Positions 45,471 to 54,513 of a stretch of DNA of 64,000 nucleotides are shown one piece after another. The stretch's first letter is position 1. The number at the start of each line of letters is the position of its first letter. The stretch is from Streptomyces sp. NRRL WC-3618 (lineage in GTDB: Bacteria > Actinomycetota > Actinomycetes > Streptomycetales > Streptomycetaceae). Location: contig NZ_LGDW01000073.1 of assembly GCF_001280005.1 (NCBI RefSeq), positions 1-64,000 of the forward strand. The letters are read 5' to 3'. The translations under genes were made by a program, and so were the position numbers. The notes under the pieces are model-generated. The model saw nothing but the letters and a program-made list of their open reading frames with translations. It had not been told where the DNA came from and did no database searches.

Positions 45471-47158
45471 GTCTGGCCTCCGTCCTGGCCGTGAGTCTGG
45501 TCATACGCGTGCGAGTCGTGGTTGCGGGCGGGCTCGAAGCCCGGGGCGTCGAACGCGGAGGGGTGGACGCCGCCTCCGCCCGGTCCGGCCTGGTGCGGGA
45601 TGCGTGCCTCGCCGTCCTCCCCGTCGGCGTCGGCGGCGTGCGCCTCGCGTCCGGCGACGACCTCGCGGACCGCTTCCAGGACGCCCCGGTATCCGGAGCA
45701 GCGGCACAGGTTGCCGCACAGGGCCTGGCGCGTCTCCAGTTCGGTCGGGGCGGGGTTGCCCTCCAGCAGGTCGTGCACGGTCATCGCCATCCCGGGGATG
45801 CAGAAACCGCACTGCACGGCACCGCACTTGGCGAGCGCCCGCTGGACGTCCGAGGGCTGTCCGTCGGTGGCGAGGCCCTCGACGGTGCGCACCTCGCTGC
45901 CGGCGGCGGTGACCGCGGGGACCAGGCAGGAGGCGACGAGCCGTCCGTCCACCTGGACGTTGCAGGCCCCGCACTCGCCCTGGGAGCAGCCGTCCTTGGC
46001 ACCGGCGAGGCCGAGGCGCTCGCGCAGTACGTAGAGCAGCGACTCGCCGATCCAGGCGTCGGTGACGGGCCGGTCGGAGCTGTTGACGCGCAGCACGTAG
46101 GAGGCGAGGGGGTGTTCCTCGCCGAGCGGGCCGGGCGTGTCGTCGGCCGCCTCGGGCTCCCCGACCGGCTCAGCGACGGGCTCCTCGGCGGTCGCGATGG
46201 CACCGGATGCCTCACCGGCCGCGTCCGGCTCGCCCTCCACGGGCTGCTCAGCGGCCTCCGGCGCGGTTTCCGGACCGGAGGTCGGGTCGGGCTCCGTGGC
46301 GGCCTCTGCGGGGCCGTCAGGGGCCTCGGCGGGGTCGTGGACGACCGGGGCGGGGCCTTGATCCTCGTCGGCGACCGGAAGACGGGTTTCGGTGACGGAG
46401 TGACCGGAGACGTCGGCCGGGTGACCGGTCTCGTCGGCCGCGTGACCGGCGCCGCCCGTTTCGTGCGCGATTTCGGGCGCGTACGCCGTTCCCGCGCCCA
46501 TCGTCCCGTCGGACTCCGGCTCCTGCTCGGGTGCGGGCGCCCAGGCCTGGCCGGCCCCCTCCGTCGCCCAGGGGGCGGGCGCGCCGCCGGGGAGCGTGGC
46601 GGGCGGCGTGCCGCCCCACTGCTCGACCAGCGCCGAGGTACTGAACTCGCCCGATTCGTCCGGAAGGTCACCCCCGGCGACGGGGATCCGCCACTCGCCG
46701 GTCACCTCGCGGCCCGCGACACCGGGACCGGCGGCCTCGGGCCCACCGGTTCCCTGCTCGAAGGCCCACTGGCCGGTGGAGCTCTGGTCGTAGCTGAACG
46801 CGTCGTGCCGCGCGGCCTCCTGGAGCACGGCGTTCGGGTCCGGCCACTGGGCACCCTCGGGGTGCGGCGCCCAGGCGCCCGGGGTGCCGTCCTCGGTACC
46901 GGCGCCCGGCGCTGCCTCTATCCGTGGGGGCACGTACCCGTGGCCGGGCGCGGCCAGCGGACTGTCCACGGAGGTCAGGAGCGCGTCGATGCCCCCTTCG
47001 GGGAGCTTCACGAAGGCGGTGGCACCGTCGTCGTAGTCACCCTGGGGCAGCGGGTCCCAGCGGCCCCCGCCCCGGGGCGCGCCGTCTTCTGGCCGCCCCG
47101 ATCGCTGCCCTCCGCGCGGGTCTTCGTAGTGGTCCTCGCCGTACTGGTCGTCGGTCAC
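45467..47158 (-). CDS. [2Fe-2S] subunit with long acidic N terminus
   Basis: A 563-residue protein in which only the last third is the usual XDH/CO dehydrogenase small subunit. The plant-type ferredoxin cluster ligands are C391, C396, C399 and C411 (DGCSQGECGAC), and the second helical domain has CGAVQCGFC and LCGNLCRC. Ahead of this lie about 345 residues rich in Pro, Glu, Asp, Ala and Gly, with no recognisable domain. Small subunits are normally about 150-180 residues. GTG 47158 overlaps the stop of the FAD subunit gene. Start choice inside the acidic region is open, but the frame is continuous. Confidence 0.85.
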   Translation of the reverse strand: MTDDQYGEDHYEDPRGGQRSGRPEDGAPRGGGRWDPLPQGDYDDGATAFVKLPEGGIDALLTSVDSPLAAPGHGYVPPRIEAAPGAGTEDGTPGAWAPHPEGAQWPDPNAVLQEAARHDAFSYDQSSTGQWAFEQGTGGPEAAGPGVAGREVTGEWRIPVAGGDLPDESGEFSTSALVEQWGGTPPATLPGGAPAPWATEGAGQAWAPAPEQEPESDGTMGAGTAYAPEIAHETGGAGHAADETGHPADVSGHSVTETRLPVADEDQGPAPVVHDPAEAPDGPAEAATEPDPTSGPETAPEAAEQPVEGEPDAAGEASGAIATAEEPVAEPVGEPEAADDTPGPLGEEHPLASYVLRVNSSDRPVTDAWIGESLLYVLRERLGLAGAKDGCSQGECGACNVQVDGRLVASCLVPAVTAAGSEVRTVEGLATDGQPSDVQRALAKCGAVQCGFCIPGMAMTVHDLLEGNPAPTELETRQALCGNLCRCSGYRGVLEAVREVVAGREAHAADADGEDGEARIPHQAGPGGGGVHPSAFDAPGFEPARNHDSHAYDQTHGQDGGQT

Positions 47159-48048
47159 GACAGGGCCCTCCCCAGTGCTCGCCGGGCCAGCGCGGCGACA
47201 GTGCGCCGCAGATGCATCACAGCGGGCGGAAGCGGTGGTACGGAGCCGTCCTCGGCCGGGGCCGGGTCGGGAATGCAGGCAGCCGCGACGTACTCGCCGA
47301 AGGCACCCAGTGCCTCCGGGACGATCGTGCGGTTGTTGTCCCAGTCGATGAGCCGGGCGACCCACTGCTCGGCGTCCAGGGGGCGCAGCGGCATCGGCGC
47401 TATGGCGCCCACGGCGCACCTGACTCCGCGCCGGGCGGGGTCGAGGACGAGCGCGACGGACGCGAGGGCGCGCCCGGGACCGGTGCGCCCGGTCGCCTTC
47501 AGGAAGACCTGGGGGGCGTGCAGCAGGGGCACGCGCACGAAACCGATGAGTTCACCGGCGCGCAGCATTTCCACCCCGGCCAGCAGGTGCGACACGGGGA
47601 TCTCGCGGCGGGCGCCGCCGGCGCCCGCGATGATGAGCGTCGCCTCCAGGGCGGCCAGCACGGGAAGCGCGTCCCCCGTGGGGGCGGCCGTGGCGATGTT
47701 GCCGCCCAGGGTGCCCGCGTTGCGGATCTGCGGGGGGCCCGCGGCACGCGCGGAGGCGGCCAGGGCCGGGATCAGGGCGGCGAAGTCGGGTCGGCCCATC
47801 CGCGCGTGGGTGAGGCCGGCGCCGAGCAGGGCGTGGCCGTCCTGGTACTGCCAGCCGCGGATCTCGCTGATCCGACCGAGGCCGACGAGTGCGGCGGGTC
47901 TGAGCTGCCCCGAGTTGACGGTGGCCATGAGGTCGGTGCCGCCCGCCACGGGGACGGCGGCCGGCATGGCGGCGAGTGCCGCGACGGCCTCGTCCAGCGT
48001 GGAGGGCAGCGTCACGGCCTGCGCCGCCTGCGGTGCGTGCGTGGTCAA
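47155..48048 (-). CDS. FAD-binding subunit of XDH family
   Basis: A 297-residue flavoprotein, first gene of the molybdo-hydroxylase operon. FAD-binding motifs VAGGTDLMATVN and NAGTLGGNIATAAPTGDALPVL are present, and the C-terminal CO dehydrogenase flavoprotein domain follows. I chose a TTG start at 48048, with GGAAGGGG about 9 bases upstream; a GTG near 48015 is an alternative. It passes electrons from the FeS centres to NAD or another acceptor. The operon order FAD, FeS, Mo is conserved. Confidence 0.83.
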   Translation of the reverse strand: MTTHAPQAAQAVTLPSTLDEAVAALAAMPAAVPVAGGTDLMATVNSGQLRPAALVGLGRISEIRGWQYQDGHALLGAGLTHARMGRPDFAALIPALAASARAAGPPQIRNAGTLGGNIATAAPTGDALPVLAALEATLIIAGAGGARREIPVSHLLAGVEMLRAGELIGFVRVPLLHAPQVFLKATGRTGPGRALASVALVLDPARRGVRCAVGAIAPMPLRPLDAEQWVARLIDWDNNRTIVPEALGAFGEYVAAACIPDPAPAEDGSVPPLPPAVMHLRRTVAALARRALGRALS

Positions 48049-48281
48049 ACCGGCTGCCCCTTCCCGCTGCCCCACCTGGTCCCGCCTGTGCTGCCGTACG
48101 GTACGTGCTGACAGGGCGGACGTGGCAACTCTGGCACATTCTCGCGAGACCCGAACGCCGGGGTCCGCTAGGAGGCATTCGCACCTCTCATCGGCGAGAT
48201 GGTCCGTTTTGATACGACATCTCCGAGCGATCCCGATTAGGGCCGACAAGCGACAGTTGAGAACATTTTGACCACTGAGCC
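48049..48281. promoter_or_regulatory. Promoter region upstream of XDH operon
   Basis: This 233-base gap lies between the GH20 stop and the XDH operon start. It is relatively A/T-rich near 48200-48270 (tttgatacgacatct, gagaacattttgacc), which would suit the promoter. No gene or clear hairpin is seen. Confidence 0.4.
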
Positions 48282-49952
48282 TCACACGTTCGGCGGAGGC
48301 CCCTCGATCGGGCGCCCGAGGCTGCCGGTCATCCCTTCCGGAGCCGGCCGCCGCTGCCACGGACGCGGCCCCGCGGGCGGCCGGTAACCGACGCCGAGGG
48401 CGTCAAGTCGCCCGTAATGGGCGGTCATCCGGCGTTCGAAGTCGGCGAAGTCCCGTGCGGCGGGCGTCGGCAGGGCGCTCCACGCGACCTCGGCGAAGGC
48501 GGCCAGGCGCGGGAAGGCCTGGTAGTCCACGCGCGCGGTGTCCTCCATCACCTCGGTCCACAGATTGGCCTGGGCACCGAGAACGTGTCGCGCCTCCTCG
48601 GGGCCCAACTCCGGTGGAACCGGCTCGAAGCGGAAGACATCCTCAAGGGTGCGGACGTACCCGATGGGGAACGGTTCGTCGGGGCCGCCATGCTGACGGT
48701 GGTCCAGATACACCTGCTGCTCGGGGCACATGACGACGTCGTGTCCCGCGCGCGCGGCCGTGATGCCGCCCGCGTAACCGCGCCAGGAGGAGACGGCGGC
48801 GCCGGGTGCGAGCCCGCCCTCCAGGATCTCGTCCCAGCCGATGAGCCGGCGCCCGCGCGCGGAGAGCCACGTGTCGAAGTGTCCGATGAACCACGACTGC
48901 AGGCCGTCCTCGTCGGGGAGCCCGAGCTCCTGGATGCGGGCCCGCGCGGCGGGCGAGCGCCGCCACTGGTCCTTGGGACACTCGTCGCCGCCGACGTGAA
49001 TGAACTCACCCGGGAACAGGCCGAGGAGTTCCTCGAAGACGCCCTCGTAGAAGCGCAGGGTGTTGTCAGTGGGGGCGAGTACGTTCGGGTTGATGCCCCA
49101 GGTGTCCCAGACGGAGAGGGAGGTCGTGTCGATGACGTCTGTGTTGCCGAGTTCCGGATACGCGGCGATGGCGGCCTGCGAGTGCCCGGGTACGTCGATC
49201 TCGGGGACGACGCTGATATGCCGCTCGGCGGCGTAGGCGACGATCTCGCGGATGTCGTCCTGGGTGTAGAAACCGCCGTGCGGCTTCTGCTCCCACAGCG
49301 GTGAGGCACGGTGGCCGAATTTCGTGCGGGCCCGCCAGGAGCCGACCTCGGTCAGCTTCGGGTAACGCTTGATCTCGACGCGCCAGCCCTGGTCGTCCGT
49401 CAGGTGGAAGTGGAAGACGTTGAGTTTGTGCGCCGCCATCAGGTCCAGGTAGCGCAGGACGCCCTCCTTGGACATGAAGTGCCGGGCCACGTCGAGCATG
49501 AGGCCACGCCAGCGGAAACGGGGACGGTCCTCGACGGTGACGTGGGGCACGGCCCAGGCACGTTCGCGGTCGAGCGGGGCCTTGCGGAACGCGTCGGCGC
49601 CGAGCAGCTGCCGAAGGGTCTGGGCGCCCCAGAAGACGCCGGCCGCGCTGCCGCCCTCGATGAGGACGCCGGACGGGTCGCTGACGAGGCGGTACTCCTC
49701 GGGGGCGAGCCCGGGGTCGAGCTGGAGCCCGATGCCGTCGCCGTCGGTGTCTTCGAGTTCCCGCCCCTCGCTCAGCGGCAGGCCGGTGGCCTGCCAGAGG
49801 GCGGTGCGCAGCCAGCGACCGACGCCCTGCGCCCCGGTGTCGGCGTAGATCCTGGAGTGCGCGGTCAGCCGTACCTCCCCGGAACCCGCGACGACGACGC
49901 GGGGCGCGGGAATGAGATCCGTCATTGCTGTCACGTCAGTCACGTCCGTCAT
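48282..49952 (-). CDS. Beta-N-acetylhexosaminidase (GH20)
   Basis: A 556-residue glycoside hydrolase releasing terminal GlcNAc/GalNAc from chito-oligosaccharides by substrate-assisted catalysis. The GH20b-like N-terminal domain precedes the catalytic barrel with FRWRGLMLDVARHFM, FHLTDDQGWRVEIK and the Asp-Glu pair in HVGGDECPK. No signal peptide is present, so it is probably cytosolic and acts on imported oligosaccharides. AAGGA precedes the ATG at 49952, two bases after the stop of the sugar ABC permease. This coupling ties uptake to hydrolysis. The first residues contain a short MTDVTDV repeat. Confidence 0.92.
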   Translation of the reverse strand: MTDVTDVTAMTDLIPAPRVVVAGSGEVRLTAHSRIYADTGAQGVGRWLRTALWQATGLPLSEGRELEDTDGDGIGLQLDPGLAPEEYRLVSDPSGVLIEGGSAAGVFWGAQTLRQLLGADAFRKAPLDRERAWAVPHVTVEDRPRFRWRGLMLDVARHFMSKEGVLRYLDLMAAHKLNVFHFHLTDDQGWRVEIKRYPKLTEVGSWRARTKFGHRASPLWEQKPHGGFYTQDDIREIVAYAAERHISVVPEIDVPGHSQAAIAAYPELGNTDVIDTTSLSVWDTWGINPNVLAPTDNTLRFYEGVFEELLGLFPGEFIHVGGDECPKDQWRRSPAARARIQELGLPDEDGLQSWFIGHFDTWLSARGRRLIGWDEILEGGLAPGAAVSSWRGYAGGITAARAGHDVVMCPEQQVYLDHRQHGGPDEPFPIGYVRTLEDVFRFEPVPPELGPEEARHVLGAQANLWTEVMEDTARVDYQAFPRLAAFAEVAWSALPTPAARDFADFERRMTAHYGRLDALGVGYRPPAGPRPWQRRPAPEGMTGSLGRPIEGPPPNV

Positions 49953-49953
49953 G

Positions 49954-50808
49954 TCAGTCCTTGACCGCTCCACCGAGCCCCGACACGAGTCGGCGCTGTA
50001 CGAGTACGAAGAACACCAGGACCGGAATCGTCATCACCGTGGAGGCGGCCATCACGCCTCCCCAGTCCGGGTCGTCGGGCTTGTAGAAGACCAGCAGGGC
50101 CATCGGCAGCGTCGACTGGGAGGTGTCACTGATGATGAACGACTTGGCGAACAGGAAGTCGTTCCAGGCCGAGATGAAGGAGAACACGCTGGTGGCCACC
50201 AGTCCCGGGAAGACCAGCGGGAAAAGGATCTGCCACAGGAATCGCGACCGGCTCGCCCCGTCGATGTACGCGGCCTCTTCCAGCGCCTCCGGAACCGCCT
50301 TCACAAAACCCCGCAGCATCCAGATCGCGAAGGGCAGCGAGAAGGCGATGTGCGGCAGGATCAGGGCGCCCAGTGTGTTCAGCTGCCCGAAGTCCCGCAT
50401 GAGGAAGAACAGCGGGATCGTGAGCGCCTCCACGGGCACCATCTGGGCCACCAAGAACATGATCAGCAGGGTGGTCCGGAATCGGAACCGGAATCGGGTC
50501 ACGGCGGTCGCCGCGAGAAACGCGATCAGCGCCGAGACGACGACCACGGAGCAGGCGACCACAAGGCTGTTGAGAAAGTACCGGCCGAATTCCTGCTGCC
50601 CGAAGACCCGCCGGAAGGAGTCCAGGGACGGGTCGAGCGTCCAGGGGCGCGGCTCGGTCGACTGGATCTCGCCGGCCGGTTTGAAGGCGCCGAGCACCAT
50701 CCAGTAGAGGGGGAAGGCGACGACGGCCGCGATCAGCAGCGCCGACACCTCGGCCGCCAGCCGCCACGGGCGCCGGACGAGCCGGTGGACGACGTTGCCG
50801 GACATCAC
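49954..50808 (-). CDS. Sugar ABC transporter permease (MalG-like)
   Basis: A 284-residue inner-membrane permease of the CUT1 family with six membrane segments and the EAA loop EALEEAAYIDGASRSRFLWQILFPL. It pairs with the preceding permease. No ATPase gene is present in this operon, as is usual for Streptomyces CUT1 systems that share the MsiK ATPase. Following by two bases is the GH20 gene, so an amino-sugar oligosaccharide is the likely cargo. Its start overlaps the upstream permease gene by four bases. Confidence 0.9.
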   Translation of the reverse strand: MMSGNVVHRLVRRPWRLAAEVSALLIAAVVAFPLYWMVLGAFKPAGEIQSTEPRPWTLDPSLDSFRRVFGQQEFGRYFLNSLVVACSVVVVSALIAFLAATAVTRFRFRFRTTLLIMFLVAQMVPVEALTIPLFFLMRDFGQLNTLGALILPHIAFSLPFAIWMLRGFVKAVPEALEEAAYIDGASRSRFLWQILFPLVFPGLVATSVFSFISAWNDFLFAKSFIISDTSQSTLPMALLVFYKPDDPDWGGVMAASTVMTIPVLVFFVLVQRRLVSGLGGAVKD

Positions 50809-51755
50809 AGTTCCTCCCCCTGCCTACGCAGCAGCCGCAGGTACGCCAGGGTCACGGCGAGCAGGATCAGCAGCATCACGACTCCGATCGCCGAGCCGAG
50901 GCTGTACTGGGAGGAGGCGAAGGCCTGTTGGTAGGCGTACACGTTGAGGGTGAGGTTCTGGCCGGCGATGCCGCCGCCGTTCGTCATCACGTAGATCTGG
51001 GTGAAGACCTTGAAGTCCCAGATGACCGACTGGATGGTGACGACCACCAGGATCGGGCGGAGCATCGGCGCCAGCACCGAGCGCCAGATACGCAGTTGGG
51101 ACGCGCCGTCGAGAGCCGCCGCCTCCAGCACTTCCGCCGGTACGGCACGGATGCCCGCGTACACCGTGACCATCACGAACGGGAAGGAGCACCACACCAC
51201 TTCGAGCAGGACGAGGAGGAAGGCGCTGAGCCGGCCGTACGTCCATGAGTGGTCGCCGAGGCCCAGCACCCGGTTGACCGGGCCGAAGTCGGGGTCGAAG
51301 AGGAACAGCCAGACCGTGGAACCGGTGACCGCGGGTGTCGCCCACGCGCCGAGCGCCGCCAGCATCAACGCGAGGCGGGGCAGAGCGCGAACCCGGGTGA
51401 GCAGCACGGCGAGGGCGCAGCCGACGGTGAGGGTGGAGACCACACAGCCCGCCGCGAAGAGGACCGTCGCCAGCAGCACCTGCCAGAACTGCCGGTCGGA
51501 GAAGATCTCCCGGTAGTTGGCGAACCCTTCGAAGGTGGTCGGCTCTCCCCCACTTACCTGAGCCTGGGTGTAGTGAAAGACCGAGATCAACCCGAGCTGA
51601 TAGACCGGGTAGACAAGCAGCCCCCCGAGGACCACAAGAGCAGGGGCAAGATAAAGCCAGGGGGCAACCAGACAGGGGCGCGAGGAACTGCGCGACAAGC
51701 CACGAACCCCCCGCACCCGCCGACGCTCCTCAACCACCGCCCTATTGGGCGTCAC
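50805..51755 (-). CDS. Sugar ABC transporter permease (MalF-like)
   Basis: A 316-residue permease with the EAA loop VLEAAALDGASQLRIWRSVLAPML. GTG 51755 overlaps the solute-binding protein stop as GTGA. The first 30 residues (RAVVEERRRVRGVRGLSRSSSRPCLVAPW) are atypical, and the DNA encoding them (51674-51705) matches a repeat also present at 55934-55975. Part of the N terminus therefore seems to have been supplied by a mobile or dispersed repeat. The rest is normal for the family. Functionally it forms the channel with the MalG-like subunit. Confidence 0.85.
   Translation of the reverse strand: MTPNRAVVEERRRVRGVRGLSRSSSRPCLVAPWLYLAPALVVLGGLLVYPVYQLGLISVFHYTQAQVSGGEPTTFEGFANYREIFSDRQFWQVLLATVLFAAGCVVSTLTVGCALAVLLTRVRALPRLALMLAALGAWATPAVTGSTVWLFLFDPDFGPVNRVLGLGDHSWTYGRLSAFLLVLLEVVWCSFPFVMVTVYAGIRAVPAEVLEAAALDGASQLRIWRSVLAPMLRPILVVVTIQSVIWDFKVFTQIYVMTNGGGIAGQNLTLNVYAYQQAFASSQYSLGSAIGVVMLLILLAVTLAYLRLLRRQGEEL
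51674..51705 (+). repeat. Dispersed repeat, copy 1 (inside permease gene)
   Basis: aggggcgcgaggaactgcgc continues as gacaagccacga. It matches the copy at 55944-55975 with only a few differences, in the same orientation. Here it lies inside the 5-prime coding part of the MalF-like permease. Confidence 0.7.
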
Positions 51756-53068
51756 CCGGCGGAGCCGAACGCGTCGTCCATCTTCCGCGCCGCCCCCGCG
51801 GAAGCCGCCGCGACATCCTTCTTGCCGCTGACGATCTCCTGGAACATCGTCGGCAGGACCAGCGAGGAGTCGATCTGGGACCACGCGGGCGACGCCGGCA
51901 CGAACTTGGTGCCCGCCGCGAGGGTCTTCACGAAGGGTGCGACGTACGGCTGCTTCCTGGCGACCACCGCGCGCGTGTCGGCGAACGTCGGCAGGAAGCC
52001 CATGGCGTCGAAGAGTTCGGTCTGGGTCCGCTTCGAGGCGAGCTGTTCCAGCAGGTCGACGGCGAGCGTGCGGTGCGAGGTGCTCTTCAGCACACCGAGG
52101 TTGTTCCCGCCCGCGAACGCCGGTGCCACCGACCCGGCTTCGACGCCCGGCAGCGGTACGACGGCGTAGTCGTCCTTGACCTTGCCGGCCTCGACGGCCG
52201 TGTGGTTGAAGTCGCCGCCGATCGCCATGCCGGCCTTGCCCGCGGCGAAGGCGGTGATGGTGTCGTTGCCGCCCATGCCCGCGCACTTGGCGGCGGGGCA
52301 GTTGTCGTCGCCGAAGAGGGAGGTGTACGCCTTGATGCCCTTCTGGGCGGCGGTGCTGTCGATGGCGGAGGCGTACGAACCGCCTCTGCCGGTGGCGAGT
52401 TCGCCGCCGTTGGCCCAGATGAACGGCATCGCGCCGTAGGTGAAGGCGCCGCCGACCGCGATGCCGTAGAGGTCGGGCCTGGCCGCCCGGATCGCGTGGG
52501 CGGTCGTGGTCAACTCGGCCATGGTCCTGGGGGGCTTGAGGCCGAGTTCCTTGAAGACGTCGGTGCGGTAGTACAGGGCGCGGACGCCGACGAAGAAGGG
52601 GGCGCCGTAGACCTTGTCGTCGACGGTGACGGACTGGCGGGCGGTCGGGTCGGTCTCCTTCGCCTCGTTCCAGGCCGCGAACTCCTCGCTGATGTCGAGG
52701 AGTCCGCCGTCGTGGACGTACCCGGCGGTGTCCGTGTTGCCGTACTCGATGACGTCGGGGGCGCTCTTCGGGTCGTTGAGGGCGGCCTTGACGCGCTGGG
52801 CGCGGGTTTCGACGGGGATGTACTCGACTTTGACGTCAGCGCCCTTGTGGGCCTTCTCGAAGGCGTTCACGACCGACGTGACGACCTTCTCCTTCGGGGC
52901 GTTGCCGACCTCCTGGAACAGCCACACGCGCAGGGTGCCGGTCTGTTCGTCCTTGCCGGAGGAGGAGTTGTCCGACGTCTCGGGGGCACACGCGGTGGCG
53001 GTGAGCCCGGCGAGCGTCAGGGCGGCCACGGAGGCGACCAGTCGGGCAGATCGGACAGAGTGCTTCAT
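51752..53068 (-). CDS. Sugar-binding lipoprotein (CUT1)
   Basis: A 438-residue extracellular solute-binding lipoprotein. The signal peptide ends in a lipobox (LTATAC), and the mature part has the family pattern TGTLRVWLFQEVGNAPKEKVV, APDVIEYGNTDTAGYV, FFVGVRALYYRTDVFKELGL and TAFAAGKAGMAIGGDF. GGAGG lies 8 bases before ATG 53068. It is the first gene of the operon binding protein, permease, permease, GH20; the order suggests capture of GlcNAc-containing oligosaccharides. A short dyad gaaagcgttgcaag upstream could be a LacI-type operator, but it is weak. Confidence 0.9.
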   Translation of the reverse strand: MKHSVRSARLVASVAALTLAGLTATACAPETSDNSSSGKDEQTGTLRVWLFQEVGNAPKEKVVTSVVNAFEKAHKGADVKVEYIPVETRAQRVKAALNDPKSAPDVIEYGNTDTAGYVHDGGLLDISEEFAAWNEAKETDPTARQSVTVDDKVYGAPFFVGVRALYYRTDVFKELGLKPPRTMAELTTTAHAIRAARPDLYGIAVGGAFTYGAMPFIWANGGELATGRGGSYASAIDSTAAQKGIKAYTSLFGDDNCPAAKCAGMGGNDTITAFAAGKAGMAIGGDFNHTAVEAGKVKDDYAVVPLPGVEAGSVAPAFAGGNNLGVLKSTSHRTLAVDLLEQLASKRTQTELFDAMGFLPTFADTRAVVARKQPYVAPFVKTLAAGTKFVPASPAWSQIDSSLVLPTMFQEIVSGKKDVAAASAGAARKMDDAFGSAG

Positions 53069-53234
53069 CTGGCGTTTCCTCCGGTGAAAGCGTTGCAAGA
53101 TGCGCAATGAATGTTTCGCTCTGCACAACACCTTGGAGGCTATGGACTACCCGGAGGGGGCCACAAGAGGTCTCGACCACCTCTCCACCACTCTGTGACA
53201 GGCCGACGCATCCCGTGGCAGCGACAGACAGCGC

Positions 53235-53276
53235 AAAGGTCCCCAGGGCGCGCCAAAACGCACCCGGGGGACCTTT
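53235..53276. terminator. Terminator after DUF3039 gene
   Basis: AAAGGTCCCC (53235-53244) and GGGGACCTTT (53267-53276) are exact complements, with more pairing inside the loop. It follows the DUF3039 gene on the minus strand. Confidence 0.75.
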
Positions 53277-53313
53277 CCTGCCGAACAGCCGGTCGGCGCG
53301 ACCCGCTTCGCGA

Positions 53314-53610
53314 CTACTTCTTGCCGTCGCCCTTGCCCTCGTCGCCGCCCGAGCCCATGGACTCGTAGATCTCCTTGCACATGGGACACACCGGGTACTT
53401 CTTCGGGTCGCGGCCCGGTACCCAGACCTTGCCGCACAGCGCCACGACGGGAGTCCCGTCGAGGGCGCTCGCCATGATCTTGTCCTTCTGGACGTAGTGG
53501 GCGAAGCGCTCGTGGTCGCCGTCGCCGTGCGAGGTCTGCGGCGCCGGTTCGACGAGGGTCCCCGTACCAGTCCCGCGCTGGGGCTGGGTCTCAGGCTCAA
53601 GAGTGCTCAT
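53314..53610 (-). CDS. DUF3039 protein, zinc-ribbon-like
   Basis: A 98-residue protein. FAHYVQKDKIMASALDGTPVVALCGKVWVPGRDPKKYPVCPMCKEIYE is the DUF3039 core, with C, CPMC as a probable zinc knuckle. Both ends are disordered and charged. It is conserved in actinobacteria in this position, next to YqgE and murA; the function is not known. The start at ATG 53610 gives MSTLEPETQ, which is the only sensible opening. The gene follows the yqgE-like gene on the same strand. Confidence 0.85.
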   Translation of the reverse strand: MSTLEPETQPQRGTGTGTLVEPAPQTSHGDGDHERFAHYVQKDKIMASALDGTPVVALCGKVWVPGRDPKKYPVCPMCKEIYESMGSGGDEGKGDGKK

Positions 53611-53639
53611 AAGGGCAAGGGTACTGGCGGTCCCACCGC

Positions 53640-54221
53640 TCAGTTCAGCGAAGGGTCGTCCGGGTACGTCGCGACCATCGCCAGTTCGCTGCGCTGGCGT
53701 CTGAGCACCTCGCGCCACAGTCGTTCCGGGGACGGCGAGGAGACGTCTCCGGGCTCCGACTCGACGACGTACCAGGCCCCCTCCGTCAGCTCGTCCTCCA
53801 ACTGCCCCGGGCCCCATCCCGCGTACCCGGCGAAGATGCGCAGCGAGCCGAGCGCCTTGGCCAGCAGCTCCGGCGGCGCCTCCAGGTCGACGACGCCGAT
53901 CGCGCCGTGCACGCGCCGCCAGCCGAGGGGGACGCGCTCACCGGACCCGCCGCCGGGGATGACGGCGACGCCGAGCGCCGAGTCGAGGGCGACCGGGCCG
54001 CCCTGGAAGACGACCCCTGGTTCACCCGCGAGTTCCGCCCAGCCCTCCAGGATGTCCCCGACCTCCACCGGGGTGGGCCGGTTGAGGACGACGCCGAGGG
54101 AGCCCTTCTCGTCGTGGTCGAGAAGAAGCACCACCGCGCGGTCGAAGTTGGGGTCCGCCAGGGCGGGCGTGGCCACGAGCAGCCGTCCTGTGAGCGAGGA
54201 CACCTCGGTCATGCCAGACAT
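53640..54221 (-). CDS. YqgE/AlgH family protein
   Basis: A 193-residue protein. LTGRLLVATPALADPNFDRAVVLLLDHDEKGSLGVVLNRPT and the later FQGGPV, GYAGWGPGQLEDEL are the conserved YqgE/AlgH blocks. Its biochemical role is not firmly established. The ATG at 54221 has a GGGGGAAG site about 10 bases upstream; ATG 54212 (MTEVSSL) is an alternative. It is divergent from murA across 292 bases, which contain no other convincing gene. Confidence 0.9.
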   Translation of the reverse strand: MSGMTEVSSLTGRLLVATPALADPNFDRAVVLLLDHDEKGSLGVVLNRPTPVEVGDILEGWAELAGEPGVVFQGGPVALDSALGVAVIPGGGSGERVPLGWRRVHGAIGVVDLEAPPELLAKALGSLRIFAGYAGWGPGQLEDELTEGAWYVVESEPGDVSSPSPERLWREVLRRQRSELAMVATYPDDPSLN

Positions 54222-54513
54222 GATCTCGCATCTTCCCCCTGCGCGGGGAGCCAATCCGGGTACCGGGACGAAGGCAGGTCAGGGGGTACGCAAGCGCGGC
54301 GGGCGCTCGGCGGCGCCGGTGACCGCATGTGCCCGGCGGCGAACGGTTCGTGTTGTGGCAAAGCTATGACACGGCTTGGCTGTCCTTGGGCTTACAGAAG
54401 GGGGGTGTGCGGCGATTACCCTTGCTCTTCGGCTCCGGCGCGTGCCTGTACGACCGCGTCCTGCACGACGAGCCCGGCAACATCCCCGCCCAACTCACCG
54501 GAACGCGAGATAC
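54222..54513. promoter_or_regulatory. Divergent promoter region, yqgE-like and murA
   Basis: About 290 bases, with relatively A/T-rich parts near 54350-54375 and 54400-54430. A 62-codon open frame on the plus strand (54329-54517) is not supported by a ribosome site or composition. No strong hairpin is seen. Confidence 0.4.

Noticed and set aside
53086..53110. A firm LacI-type operator before the sugar ABC operon
   Set aside because: The gaaagcgttgcaag dyad is too imperfect to call; mentioned only as a possibility.
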